Assembly (NCBI RefSeq): GCF_028283705.1
Contig: NZ_JAPWKD010000008.1
Span: forward strand, 124,001 to 188,000
Source: Pantoea sp.
Lineage (GTDB): Bacteria; Pseudomonadota; Gammaproteobacteria; Enterobacterales; Enterobacteriaceae
Length of the DNA stretch: 64,000 bases
Direction: 5' to 3'
This document shows, piece after piece, positions 27,926-36,107 of this stretch (the first letter of the stretch is position 1; the number at the start of each line of letters is the position of its first letter). The notes under the pieces are model-generated. The model did no database searches. It was not told where the DNA came from and worked only from the letters and a program-made list of their open reading frames with translations. The position numbers were made by a program, and so were the translations under genes.

Positions 27926-27987
27926 GCGCGATAAATCGCGCCGCTACGGGATGGCGCACGATTTTGTAGCGGCGCGATTTATCGCGC
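27926..27987. repeat. GTAG-type REP inverted pair, copy 5, inside the sugar operon
   Basis: Both arms match the consensus (27926-27947 and 27966-27987). The element begins 13 bases after the permease stop and ends 38 bases before the start of the binding-protein gene. It may act as a 3' mRNA barrier for the ATPase-permease transcript or a partial terminator. Confidence 0.9.
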
Positions 27988-28025
27988 AATGCAATACCAA
28001 CAAAAAAAGCAGGAGAACATCGACT

Positions 28026-28964
28026 ATGCGTTTTAATCCGATTATCACCGGACTGCTGGCGGCCACGCTTCTCAGCGCACCGCTGGTCCAGGCCAAAGAG
28101 TTAAAAGCCATTGGTGTCACCGTCGGCGACCTCGCCAACCCGTTCTTCGTGCAGATCACCAAAGGGGCGGCATTGGAAGCACGCAAGCTGGCGGGAGATG
28201 ACGTGAAGGTGACGCTGGTCTCCAGCGGTTACGATCTCGGCCAGCAGGTGGCGCAAATCGACAACTTTATTGCCGCCAAAGTGGACATGATCATCCTCAA
28301 CGCTGCTGACTCGAAAGGGATCGCGCCTGCCGTTAAACGCGCCCGTGATGCCGGGATCGTGGTGGTGGCGGTGGACGTGGCCGCTGAAGGTGCCGATGCC
28401 ACCATCACCTCCGATAACACCGCAGCAGGGGCGATGGCCTGTAAATACATCTCTGACCGCCTGAAAGACAAAGGCAACGTGGTGATCATTAACGGACCGC
28501 CGGTTTCAGCGGTGCAGAACCGCGTGGAAGGCTGCATGAACGAGTTCAAAACCCACCCGGATATCAAGATCCTGTCCTCCAACCAGAACGCCAAAGGCAG
28601 CCGTGAAGGTGGGCTGGAAGTGATGACCGGCCTGCTGTCGGCTAACCCGAAAATTGATGCGGTGTTCGCCATTAACGATCCAACCGCCATCGGCGCGGAT
28701 TTAGCCGCCAAACAGGCGCAGCGCCACGAATTCTTTATTGTTGGCGTCGATGGCAGCCCGGACGGTGAAGAGGCGCTGAAACGCAAAGGTTCACTGTTTG
28801 TCGCCACCCCGGCGCAGGACCCGCAGGTGATGGCGGCGAAAGCGGTGGAGATCGGTTATGACATCCTGCAAGGCAAACCTGCGCCGGATAAGCCAGTGCT
28901 GATCCCGGTGTCGATGATCGACCGCAACAATGTCAGCAGCTACAAAGGCTGGACGGTGAAATAA
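28026..28964 (+). CDS. Periplasmic sugar-binding protein (RbsB/ChvE class)
   Basis: A 312-residue periplasmic binding protein of the Peripla_BP_4 type. The signal peptide is MRFNPIITGLLAATLLSAPLVQA-like with cleavage near residue 23 (VQA before KEL). Conserved parts are ANPFFVQITKGAALEARKLA, AAKVDMIILNAADSKGIAPA, VEGCMNEF and FAINDPTAIGADLAAKQA. The ATG at 28026 is preceded by AGGAGAA; longer open frames would run through the REP. It may both feed the permease and present the sugar to the hybrid kinase. A stem-loop begins eight bases after its stop. Confidence 0.93.
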   Translation: MRFNPIITGLLAATLLSAPLVQAKELKAIGVTVGDLANPFFVQITKGAALEARKLAGDDVKVTLVSSGYDLGQQVAQIDNFIAAKVDMIILNAADSKGIAPAVKRARDAGIVVVAVDVAAEGADATITSDNTAAGAMACKYISDRLKDKGNVVIINGPPVSAVQNRVEGCMNEFKTHPDIKILSSNQNAKGSREGGLEVMTGLLSANPKIDAVFAINDPTAIGADLAAKQAQRHEFFIVGVDGSPDGEEALKRKGSLFVATPAQDPQVMAAKAVEIGYDILQGKPAPDKPVLIPVSMIDRNNVSSYKGWTVK

Positions 28965-28971
28965 CCGACGC

Positions 28972-28994
28972 GGGCGGTGCGCCATGGGCCGCCC
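28972..28994 (+). other. Stem-loop after the sugar-binding protein gene
   Basis: GGGCGG at 28972-28977 pairs with CCGCCC at 28989-28994 around an 11-nt loop, starting eight bases after the binding-protein stop. No T tract follows, so it is better read as a 3' mRNA-protecting hairpin or partial attenuator than a terminator. Confidence 0.5.
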
Positions 28995-29022
28995 CCACTT
29001 TCCACTGACCGGAGACGCAGTG

Positions 29023-29706
29023 ATGCAACGTTCGGAAGTGAATACCATTCTGCAACTCACCCGTGAATTCTTTATGCGCCAGGATGTCCATCTGCCCAGC
29101 TGGGCCGATTACGGCCTGAGCCAGTGGCGTGCGCTGGATAAGCCAGCGGCCGACGAGCTGCTGGCGCTGCACCTCGGCTGGGATGTCACCAGCTTTGGCG
29201 CGCAGGATTTCTTTCAGACGGGTTTAACCCTGTTCACCCTGCGTAACGGTTCGCGCGGCGGCAAGCCGTGGGCGAAACCCTACGCGGAAAAGATCATGCA
29301 TGTGCGGGAAGGGCAGGTGACGCCGATGCACTACCACCCGCAAAAGATGGAAGACATTATCAATCGTGGCGGCGGCAACCTGATTGTGACACTGCACAAT
29401 CGTGATGGCGATCGGCTGGCCAACACACCGGTGAACGTCACCCTCGATGGCATCCGTCAGACCCATGCTGCTGGATCACAACTGCGCCTGTCGCCGGGGG
29501 AGAGCGTCACCCTGGTGCCGGGTATCTGGCACAGCTTCTGGGGCGAAGAGGGTTATGGCGACGTGCTGGTGGGGGAGGTTTCCATGCCGAACGATGACGA
29601 GCACGACAATGTTTTTCTTACCCCGCTGGCGCGCTTCAACCCGATTGATGAGGATGAAGATCCGCGCTGGCTGCTGTGTAACGAATATGCCCGCTGGCTG
29701 GACTGA
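29023..29706 (+). CDS. D-lyxose/D-mannose-type ketol-isomerase (cupin)
   Basis: A 227-residue protein matching the D-lyxose isomerase family (DUF1498 cupins, about 228 residues), which interconverts D-lyxose and D-xylulose and, more weakly, D-mannose and D-fructose. The metal site is visible as MHYHPQKMEDIINRGGG (His, His, Glu) and a late His in PGIWHSFWGEEG. The ATG at 29023 follows GGAGA at seven bases; an in-frame ATG at 28984 lies within the stem-loop. It lies between transporter and aldolase genes, suggesting that the imported sugar is an aldose made into a ketose. Confidence 0.85.
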   Translation: MQRSEVNTILQLTREFFMRQDVHLPSWADYGLSQWRALDKPAADELLALHLGWDVTSFGAQDFFQTGLTLFTLRNGSRGGKPWAKPYAEKIMHVREGQVTPMHYHPQKMEDIINRGGGNLIVTLHNRDGDRLANTPVNVTLDGIRQTHAAGSQLRLSPGESVTLVPGIWHSFWGEEGYGDVLVGEVSMPNDDEHDNVFLTPLARFNPIDEDEDPRWLLCNEYARWLD

Positions 29707-29718
29707 AGGAGCAACGAT

Positions 29719-30579
29719 ATGGCACTGATCTCACTGGCGCAGGGCCTGGCTCATGCGCAACAAAACGGTTATGCCCTCGGCGCGTTTAACGTGCTCGATA
29801 CCCACTTTCTGCGTGCCCTGTTCCATGCGGCAGAGCAGCAGCGTTCGCCGTTTATCATCAATATCGCCGAAGTGCATTTTAAGTATGTCAGCCTCGATCA
29901 TCTGATTGCGGCCATCCGCACAGAGGCGGCATTGCACGATATTCCGGTGGTGCTTAACCTCGATCACGGCCTGCATTTCGAGGCGGTGATGCAGGCGATC
30001 CGTCTCGGTTTTACCTCAGTGATGTTTGATGGTTCCACCCTCAGTTATGACGAGAATGTGCGCCAGACCCAGGAAGTGGTGAAGATCTGCCACGCGCTCG
30101 GGGTGTCGGTGGAAGCGGAACTCGGCGCGGTCGGCGGGGATGAAGGTGGTGCGTTGTTTGGTGAAGCGGACAGCGACAAATTTACCGATCCCCGACTGGC
30201 GGCGGAGTTTGTGCGCAGCACCGGCATTGATTGTCTGGCGGTGGCGATTGGTAATGCGCATGGCAAATACAAAGGCGAACCGAAACTCGATTTCGACCGG
30301 CTGGCGGCGATCCGCGATGCGACGCGCGTGCCGCTGGTGCTGCACGGTGGTTCCGGCATCAGCGATGCGGATTTCCGTCACGCCATCAGTCTGGGTATCC
30401 ATAAAATCAATTTCTACACCGGCATGTCTCAGGCGGCGCTGGGGGCAATTGAGAGCCAGATTGCCCAGCGTGAAGCGCGCTACGATGCCTTTGCCGAACT
30501 GCTGATGGCAGTGGAGCGCGATATCGCCAACGTGGTGGCGCAGCAGATGCGGGTATTTGGCAGCGCCGGGAGAGCCTGA
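29719..30579 (+). CDS. Class II ketose-phosphate aldolase
   Basis: A 286-residue zinc-dependent aldolase of the FbaA/GatY/KbaY family. Zinc ligands are seen in LNLDHGLHFE, AIGNAHGKYKG and LVLHGGSGISD, with EAELGAVGGDEGG as the second-metal Asp/Glu block and HKINFYTGMS near the phosphate site. It would cleave a ketose phosphate to dihydroxyacetone phosphate and an aldehyde. GatY-like size, coupled with a PfkB kinase one base downstream, favours a 1-phosphorylated ketose. Starts 12 bases after the isomerase stop. Confidence 0.9.
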   Translation: MALISLAQGLAHAQQNGYALGAFNVLDTHFLRALFHAAEQQRSPFIINIAEVHFKYVSLDHLIAAIRTEAALHDIPVVLNLDHGLHFEAVMQAIRLGFTSVMFDGSTLSYDENVRQTQEVVKICHALGVSVEAELGAVGGDEGGALFGEADSDKFTDPRLAAEFVRSTGIDCLAVAIGNAHGKYKGEPKLDFDRLAAIRDATRVPLVLHGGSGISDADFRHAISLGIHKINFYTGMSQAALGAIESQIAQREARYDAFAELLMAVERDIANVVAQQMRVFGSAGRA

Positions 30580-30580
30580 G

Positions 30581-31633
30581 ATGGTGGCACGCAGCGGCAT
30601 CTTAGCGGCAGGCAGCATGCTGGTGGATCATGTGCAGCGTATCAGCCACTGGCCGGAGCAGGGCTGGCTGGCCGAAATCCACCACAGCGAAAAATGTAGC
30701 GGTGGTGCGGTGCCGAATGTGTTATTCACCCTGGCACGTATGCAGATCAACCTGCCGCTGGCGGCTGTCGGGATGATTGGTGAGGACAGTGACGGCGACT
30801 ACCTGGTGCAACTGCTGGACCAGCATCATGTTGAACGACGTTTTGTCCAGCGTATCCGCAGCGTGAATACCGCCATGACCCAGGTGATGACCACGCCCGA
30901 TGGGCAGCGCACCTTCTTCCATGCGCGGGGAGCCAATGCGCAGCTCGATCTGGCGCAGTTTGCCACGGTGAATACCGATCATCGCATCTTCCATCTGGGG
31001 TATCTGCTGCTGCTGGATGCCCTCGATGTGCCGGATACAACCTGGGGCACGCGCAGCGCACAGTTGCTGGCGCAGATGCAGCAGCGCGGTTATCTGACCT
31101 CACTCGATCTGGTGTCGCGTGCCGGGGAGTATCAGGCATTGGTGGTGCCCGCGTTACGCTGGCTCGACTATCTGGTGATTAACGAACTGGAAGCGCAATC
31201 GCTCACCGGTATCAGCCTGCGCAGTACACAGGGACTGGCAGCGCCCGCCAGCTTTGCTGCCGCTGCCCGTTGGCTGGCGCAGCAAGGGGTGCGTCAGCGC
31301 GTGGTGATCCATGCCCCCGAGGGCGCATGGGGGTTGCAGGTCGGTGGTGAAGGGCACTGGCAACCGGCGTGGCAGTTACAGCCGGAGGAGATTGTCGGCA
31401 GCGTTGGCGCAGGGGATGCCTTCTGTGCCGGGGTGCTGTATGCCAGCCACCAGGGCTGGCCGATGACCGACACCTTAAAGCTGGCGCATACCTGCGCCTG
31501 TTTCAATTTGCAGGCGGCCAATGCGCTGGACGGCACCCGCCCTTTGAGCGAGATGCAGCGCTGGATGGGTCAGGCGATTTGCGTGACCAGCGCTACCGAC
31601 GCCGGGCGCATCACATCAGCGGAAAAAACATAA
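30581..31633 (+). CDS. PfkB family carbohydrate kinase
   Basis: A 350-residue ribokinase-fold sugar kinase. The N-terminal substrate block is CSGGAVPNVLFTLARMQ with VGMIGEDSDGDYL, and the C-terminal signature with the catalytic Asp is VGSVGAGDAFCAGVLY. It should phosphorylate the ketose made by the isomerase before aldol cleavage. ATG 30581 lies one base after the aldolase stop. The last 64 bp overlap, tail to tail, the response regulator gene on the other strand; the tail after the kinase signature is longer than usual. Confidence 0.9.
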   Translation: MVARSGILAAGSMLVDHVQRISHWPEQGWLAEIHHSEKCSGGAVPNVLFTLARMQINLPLAAVGMIGEDSDGDYLVQLLDQHHVERRFVQRIRSVNTAMTQVMTTPDGQRTFFHARGANAQLDLAQFATVNTDHRIFHLGYLLLLDALDVPDTTWGTRSAQLLAQMQQRGYLTSLDLVSRAGEYQALVVPALRWLDYLVINELEAQSLTGISLRSTQGLAAPASFAAAARWLAQQGVRQRVVIHAPEGAWGLQVGGEGHWQPAWQLQPEEIVGSVGAGDAFCAGVLYASHQGWPMTDTLKLAHTCACFNLQAANALDGTRPLSEMQRWMGQAICVTSATDAGRITSAEKT

Positions 31634-32316
31634 CCGAGGCCGCGGATGGTGCGAATCAGGCTGGGCTGGTGCGGATTCATTTCAATCTTGCGCCGCAGCC
31701 GCATAATCAACACATCAATGGTGCGATCAAACACATCCAGGGTTTCGCTGTGGGTGAGTTCCAGCAATTGATCACGCGTCAGCACTTTGCGTGCATGGCA
31801 CACCAGCGCGCGCAGCAGCGCATACTCGCCCTGGGTGAGCGGCACACTTTCGCGCTGGGGGTTGAACAACTGGCAACGTGCTTCATCCAGCCGCCAGCCA
31901 TTAAATTGCCAGCCATCATCCTGAAGGTTGTCCGGTTGCGCCAGCCGTCCGCAACGGCGTAACGCGGCACGGGCGCGTGCCACCACCACGCGGGGATTGA
32001 AGGGTTTGGCAATATAATCGTCCGCGCCCATTTCCAGCCCGACCACCATATCCGCTTCCGATCCCATGCCGGTCAGCATGATCACCAGCAGTTCGGGCCG
32101 TTGTCGTTGCATCTGCTGCAACACCAGCAGGCCGTTGGTGTCCGGCAGCATCATATCCAGCATGACCAGCGAAATTTCCGGATGCGCCGCCAGTAAGGTC
32201 AGCGCGTCTTTGCCCTGGTGGCAGCTATAAACGGTAAAAACATGTTCACTCAACACATCATGCAGCAGTTCGCAGACGGCACGATCGTCATCCACTACCA
32301 GAATTGCGGGCTTCAT
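31570..32316 (-). CDS. OmpR/PhoB-type response regulator
   Basis: A 248-residue two-domain regulator. The receiver has DDDRAVCELLHDVL at the start, phospho-Asp in LVMLDMMLPDTNG (near 54), Thr in MLTGMG and Lys in YIAKPFNP. The winged-helix effector domain has LTQGEYALLRALV, FDRTIDVLIMRLRRKIE and IRTIRGLGYVFSA. No other kinase is near, so the hybrid sensor kinase across the sugar operon is the likely partner. The 3' end overlaps the kinase gene by 64 bp. Confidence 0.92.
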   Translation of the reverse strand: MKPAILVVDDDRAVCELLHDVLSEHVFTVYSCHQGKDALTLLAAHPEISLVMLDMMLPDTNGLLVLQQMQRQRPELLVIMLTGMGSEADMVVGLEMGADDYIAKPFNPRVVVARARAALRRCGRLAQPDNLQDDGWQFNGWRLDEARCQLFNPQRESVPLTQGEYALLRALVCHARKVLTRDQLLELTHSETLDVFDRTIDVLIMRLRRKIEMNPHQPSLIRTIRGLGYVFSADVMRPASVALVTQIA

Positions 32317-32469
32317 TACGGGCCTCTTTTGTTATGGAAGAGTTAACGGAGAGTGTATACCGACCACTTTTGCCTGCTGCATCAGGCAACAGAAACGTGA
32401 GCGACATCGCCTGACAGAATGCGAAAGCGTGCGTTACCGCAATCTTTTTTCATGCCCTCATTGACGTGT

Positions 32470-32485
32470 GGGAAAACGATTGCGC
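32470..32485. promoter_or_regulatory. PurR box 1 upstream of the purine permease
   Basis: GGGAAAACGATTGCGC. Its reverse complement fits the PurR operator pattern ANGCAANCGNTTNCNT at every internal fixed position, missing only the two outermost bases. It overlaps the -35 region of the best promoter candidate, the position expected for repression. Confidence 0.7.
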
Positions 32486-32509
32486 GCACATAGTGCAATG
32501 CACCATAAT
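32480..32509 (+). promoter_or_regulatory. Candidate sigma70 promoter of the purine permease
   Basis: TTGCGC at 32480-32485 as -35, an 18-nt spacer, and CATAAT at 32504-32509 as -10. The -35 lies inside PurR box 1 and the second PurR box lies about 50 bases downstream of the -10. The spacer contains the 11-bp palindrome GTGCAATGCAC, of unknown meaning. The leader to the permease start is about 230 nt. Confidence 0.5.
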
Positions 32510-32558
32510 CGCGCCTCGTTCTGGTTCAGAATAGTCTTAGCCGGTGCTGTGATTGAGA

Positions 32559-32574
32559 AGGTAAACGATTGCGT
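32559..32574. promoter_or_regulatory. PurR box 2 upstream of the purine permease
   Basis: AGGTAAACGATTGCGT; the reverse complement ACGCAATCGTTTACCT matches the PurR pattern ANGCAANCGNTTNCNT at every fixed position. It lies about 90 bp downstream of box 1, a spacing compatible with looping or a roadblock. Confidence 0.75.
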
Positions 32575-32744
32575 CCCGGCATGGCATAGCAATTGCTATG
32601 AGGACTGAGGGGAAAGGAGTTTGACTACAAGGCGGATCGATGGCAGAGCATGCAGCCCCGTCTGCTTTTTCCCGAAACAATAACGCGCATGCACACCCCA
32701 TTGGCAAGAGAACGCACGTCAGTGACGTCTCCCCATCACGAGAG

Positions 32745-34046
32745 ATGATGATGTTAGAAAAACTATTCAAGCTAAAAGCGCACAACACAACGGTCCGCAC
32801 CGAAGTTATTGCGGGCATAACCACCTTCCTGGCAATGGCCTATATCCTGTTCGTTAACCCAAGCATCCTCGGTGCCACTGGCATGGATAAGGGTGCGGTC
32901 TTTGTGGCGACCTGTCTGGCGGCGGCGATTGGCTGTGTCCTGATGGGCCTGATTGCCAACTACCCGATTGCGCTGGCACCGGGTATGGGCCTCAACGCCT
33001 TCTTTACTTACACAGTGGTACTGCATATGGGTTACACCTGGCAAATCGCGCTGGGTGCGGTATTCCTCTCTGCCTGTATCTTCTTTGCTTTGTCGGTGTT
33101 CAAAATTCGTGAATGGATTATTGCCAGCATTCCGTTGCCATTGCGCGCCGGGATTGCGGCGGGTATCGGCCTGTTCCTGGCGCTGATTGCGCTGGAAGGG
33201 GCGGGTATCGTGGTGGATAACCCGGCGACGCTGGTGGGTCTGGGTGATCTGACCAAGCCGGGTCCACTGCTGGCACTGCTGGGCTTTGTCATCATCGTGG
33301 TGCTGGAAGCGCGTCGCGTTACCGGTGCGGTGCTGATCGGTATTCTGATCGTCACCTTCCTGTCGATGGGCATTGGCCTGACGCCGTTTGGTGGCGTGTT
33401 CTCTGCACCGCCGTCAATCGCCCCGACTTTCCTGCATCTGGATATCGCGGGTGCCTTTAACGTCGGCCTGGTGAGCGTGATTTTTGCCTTCCTGTTTGTG
33501 GACGTGTTCGACAACACCGGTACGTTGCTGGGTGTGACGAAGCGCGCCGGTCTGGCGGATGAGCAGGGTAACGTGCCGAAAATGGGCCGTGCGCTGATTG
33601 CCGACAGTGCGGCAGCATTGTTTGGTTCACTGCTGGGTACCTCAACCACCACCAGTTATGTGGAATCGGCAGCGGGCGTCAGCGCCGGTGGCCGTACCGG
33701 TCTGACGGCGATTGTGGTTGCCATTCTGTTCCTGCTCAGCCTGTTCTTCTCGCCGCTGGCGGGTAGCGTGCCGGTATTCGCAACGGCTCCGGCGCTGCTG
33801 TTTGTCGCCGTACTGATGGCATCCGGCCTGGCGGAGATTGACTGGAAAGACATCACCACTGCAGCCCCGGTCACGGTGACTGCGCTGACCATGCCGCTGA
33901 CTTACTCCATCGCCAACGGTATTGCGTTTGGTTTTATTACCTGGACGGTAGTGAAACTGCTGAGCGGTCGTACTAAAGAGGTGAATGCGGCGCTGATTAT
34001 TATGTCGATCCTGTTTGTGATTAAACTCGGTTGGTTGAGTGCGTAA
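32745..34046 (+). CDS. NCS2 (AzgA-type) purine permease
   Basis: A 433-residue inner-membrane nucleobase:proton symporter with about 14 helices. Similarity to E. coli AdeP/GhxP type proteins is plain: RTEVIAGITTFLAMAYILFV, NPSILGATGMD, ALAPGMGLNAFF, FLFVDVFDNTGTLLGVTKRAGL and SYVESAAGVSAGGRTGLTA. The GTSTTTSYVES region is the substrate site. Start is uncertain among ATGs at 32745/32748/32751; an open frame to 32640 would add 35 unconserved residues. Two PurR boxes upstream suggest repression when hypoxanthine or guanine is plentiful. The substrate is adenine, hypoxanthine or guanine. Confidence 0.9.
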   Translation: MMMLEKLFKLKAHNTTVRTEVIAGITTFLAMAYILFVNPSILGATGMDKGAVFVATCLAAAIGCVLMGLIANYPIALAPGMGLNAFFTYTVVLHMGYTWQIALGAVFLSACIFFALSVFKIREWIIASIPLPLRAGIAAGIGLFLALIALEGAGIVVDNPATLVGLGDLTKPGPLLALLGFVIIVVLEARRVTGAVLIGILIVTFLSMGIGLTPFGGVFSAPPSIAPTFLHLDIAGAFNVGLVSVIFAFLFVDVFDNTGTLLGVTKRAGLADEQGNVPKMGRALIADSAAALFGSLLGTSTTTSYVESAAGVSAGGRTGLTAIVVAILFLLSLFFSPLAGSVPVFATAPALLFVAVLMASGLAEIDWKDITTAAPVTVTALTMPLTYSIANGIAFGFITWTVVKLLSGRTKEVNAALIIMSILFVIKLGWLSA

Positions 34047-34115
34047 TCGGGCATTGAGGCGGTTTGGTTCGCCTCAGGCTGATATCGTTTCAGTTCACCG
34101 GTGCGGCGACTGAGT

Positions 34116-34139
34116 AAAGAGGGCCTGGCGGCCCTCTTT
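34116..34139 (+). terminator. Hairpin terminator after the purine permease
   Basis: AAAGAGGGCC pairs perfectly with GGCCCTCTTT around the loop TGGC, a 10-bp stem ending in TTT. It is 70 bases after the permease stop. The trailing T run is short, but the A-rich 5' side allows some bidirectional use. Confidence 0.75.
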
Positions 34140-34174
34140 GCATTTCCCGGCGTTGCGCCGATTGCGGCTTCTTT

Positions 34175-34235
34175 GCGCGATAAATCGCGCCGCTACGTTA
34201 CGTGCGGTCATGTGTAGCGGCGCGATTTATCGCGC
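34175..34235. repeat. GTAG-type REP inverted pair, copy 6
   Basis: Arms at 34175-34196 and 34214-34235, both matching the consensus, with a 17-nt spacer. It lies between the terminator of the purine permease and the 3' end of amn, that is between convergent genes. Confidence 0.9.
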
Positions 34236-34315
34236 AATTCAGCACGGCGGTCCTGAAATTGCCTAAAGTCTGGCGGGCGGAACCTTCTCAGGGCCAGACC
34301 GCCGTTGCCGTAAAA

Positions 34316-35770
34316 TTACCTGAACGGTGGTTCATTAAAAGTACGCAATTTGCGCGAATGCAGCTTATCCCCCTCGGCGCGCAGCAGCTCGACCGCACAA
34401 ATCCCAATCTGCAAATGTTCGGAAATCGCTCCCTCGTAGAAACGATTCGCCTGACCAGGCAGTTTGATTTCACCGTGTAACGGCTTATCCGAAACGCACA
34501 ACAGCGTGCCGTAAGGCACCCGGAAACGATAACCCTGGGCGGCGATGGTGGCGCTTTCCATATCCACCGCTACCGCGCGGCTGAGATTAAAGCGCAGCGC
34601 AGAAGCGGAATAACGCAGTTCCCAGTTGCGGTCATCTGTCGTCACCACCGTTCCGGTACGCAGGCGTTGTTTGACCTCTTCACCGGGCATGCCACTCACC
34701 GCTTTGGTGGCGTCGTAGAGCGCGCGTTGCACCTCGGCGATGCTCGGAATCGGAATATCCGGCGGCAGTACGCTGTCCAGCACGTGATCGTCACGCAGGT
34801 AAGCATGTGCCAGCACGTAATCGCCAATGGTCTGGCTTTCACGCAGGCCGCCGCAGTGCCCTATCATCAGCCAGGCATGTGGGCGCACCACCGCCAGATG
34901 ATCACAGATGGTTTTGGCATTGGAGGGGCCCACGCCAATGTTGACCAGAGTAATGCCACGGCGATTGGGTGAGGTCAGGTGCCAGGCCGGCATCTGATGT
35001 TTCTTCCACGCCAGATCCGACATCATCGCTTCCGGGTCCTGGGTATCTTTGGTGATCACCACATCACCGGCGCAGGCGAGGCTGTCGTAGGAGGTGTTGG
35101 GATCCTGCACCTGTTCAATTGCCCAGCGGACAAACTCATCAACGTAACGCGTGTAATTGGTAAACAGTACAAACGGCTGGAAGTGCTCCACGGCGGTGCC
35201 GGTGTAATGACGCAGACGCGCCAGCGAGAAGTCGGTACGCAGTGCATCAAAGTGTGACAGCGGGAGCTGCGCGTCAGCATGGAACAAACCATCGGCGGTT
35301 TCATCACCAATCTGCGACAGTTCGGTGGTGGGGAAATGGCGTGCAATGCTGGCGCTCATCGAGCGGTCCAGAGACAAATCGGAACCGTCAATCACATAAG
35401 GGTAAGGAATTTCCTGCTGCGAGGGTCCGACTTCAATCACCACCTCGTACTCTTTCTCAATCATCAGCAATTGCTCACTGAGATAGTGACGCAATAACGC
35501 CGGGCGCGTGATGGTGGTGCTGTAGCTGCCAGTGTGGGTAAAACGGCCCCAGGCACGGGTACGATTACGTTGCGGACCCTCGCCAGCCCAGGTAATACGC
35601 AGCTCCGGATAGACAAATAACCCTTGCTGGCGCGCTGCCTCATCCGGCAAACGTCCGTTTTTAGTAAAGTCGCGAATCGCGTTGCGTAACGCCTCTACCG
35701 CGTTGGCGTATAACCGCTCAAGTTCATCCAGCGCCTGCTGGCTGCTGATGCCGTTCCGTTGTGTATTCAT
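34316..35770 (-). CDS. amn: AMP nucleosidase
   Basis: A 484-residue cytoplasmic enzyme, the length of E. coli Amn, that hydrolyses AMP to adenine and ribose 5-phosphate. The N-terminal AMNp_N domain has YPELRITWAGEGPQ and the C-terminal nucleoside-phosphorylase-like domain has NIGVGPSNAKTICDHLAV, MIGHCGGLRESQTIGDYV and VAVDMESATIAAQGYR. It lies next to a purine permease, a salvage pairing. E. coli amn is known to respond to phosphate starvation. Upstream (35835-35852) two TCAT/TCAC-ended 7-mers 11 bp apart on the gene's strand make a weak Pho box candidate. Confidence 0.95.
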   Translation of the reverse strand: MNTQRNGISSQQALDELERLYANAVEALRNAIRDFTKNGRLPDEAARQQGLFVYPELRITWAGEGPQRNRTRAWGRFTHTGSYSTTITRPALLRHYLSEQLLMIEKEYEVVIEVGPSQQEIPYPYVIDGSDLSLDRSMSASIARHFPTTELSQIGDETADGLFHADAQLPLSHFDALRTDFSLARLRHYTGTAVEHFQPFVLFTNYTRYVDEFVRWAIEQVQDPNTSYDSLACAGDVVITKDTQDPEAMMSDLAWKKHQMPAWHLTSPNRRGITLVNIGVGPSNAKTICDHLAVVRPHAWLMIGHCGGLRESQTIGDYVLAHAYLRDDHVLDSVLPPDIPIPSIAEVQRALYDATKAVSGMPGEEVKQRLRTGTVVTTDDRNWELRYSASALRFNLSRAVAVDMESATIAAQGYRFRVPYGTLLCVSDKPLHGEIKLPGQANRFYEGAISEHLQIGICAVELLRAEGDKLHSRKLRTFNEPPFR

Positions 35771-36107
35771 AAGTTCTCCCGCATCAATTTTGGGCCGATT
35801 TGGCTATAGCATAGCGGGTAAACCCCTCAGCACCATGAAGAATCTGTGATCAACCGCATTCTGCACCAACAGAGTGCTGGTGCGTCTTAAAACGCTGGCT
35901 ATGGTTAAGATCAGCAGACGCGTTCCCTCCCGCTTTGGCGCGATGCCGGTGCAAAAACTTGTCACCAATGCTTACCTTTGGCGAGCTTTTTGCTTGATTG
36001 TTAACCGTGGCCCTGCTGGTCACAGACTGCACATCGTTAAGTTTCAGAAATTGATTTCTCCCAGGCCGTGGTATGGCTCCGTTCCTGACCCGTTGAGGAT
36101 TGAAAGC
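35771..36107. other. Divergent intergenic region, amn / liv operon
   Basis: 337 bp separate the divergent amn and liv genes. The amn side has GCTATGCTATAGC-like sequence near 35800 that could hold a -10 and a weak Pho-like pair at 35835-35852. On the liv side GAGGA sits shortly before the ATG at 36108. Open frames entering this region from the liv gene look like unused upstream extension. I see no RNA gene, repeat or confident -35/-10 pair. Confidence 0.5.

Noticed and set aside
27909..28025. N-terminal extension of the sugar-binding protein
   Set aside because: The longer frame runs through the REP pair and precedes a complete signal peptide; the ATG at 28026 has its own ribosome site.
32468..32484. 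Sigma54-like element TGGGAAAACGATTGCG
   Set aside because: It keeps TGG and TTGC with GG-N10-GC spacing, but the same bases form a better PurR box, the -24 element is poor (TGGGAA) and no enhancer-binding activator is nearby.
32493..32503. Palindrome GTGCAATGCAC as an NtrC site
   Set aside because: NtrC sites have GCACC...GGTGC order with a longer spacer; the half-sites here are the wrong way round.
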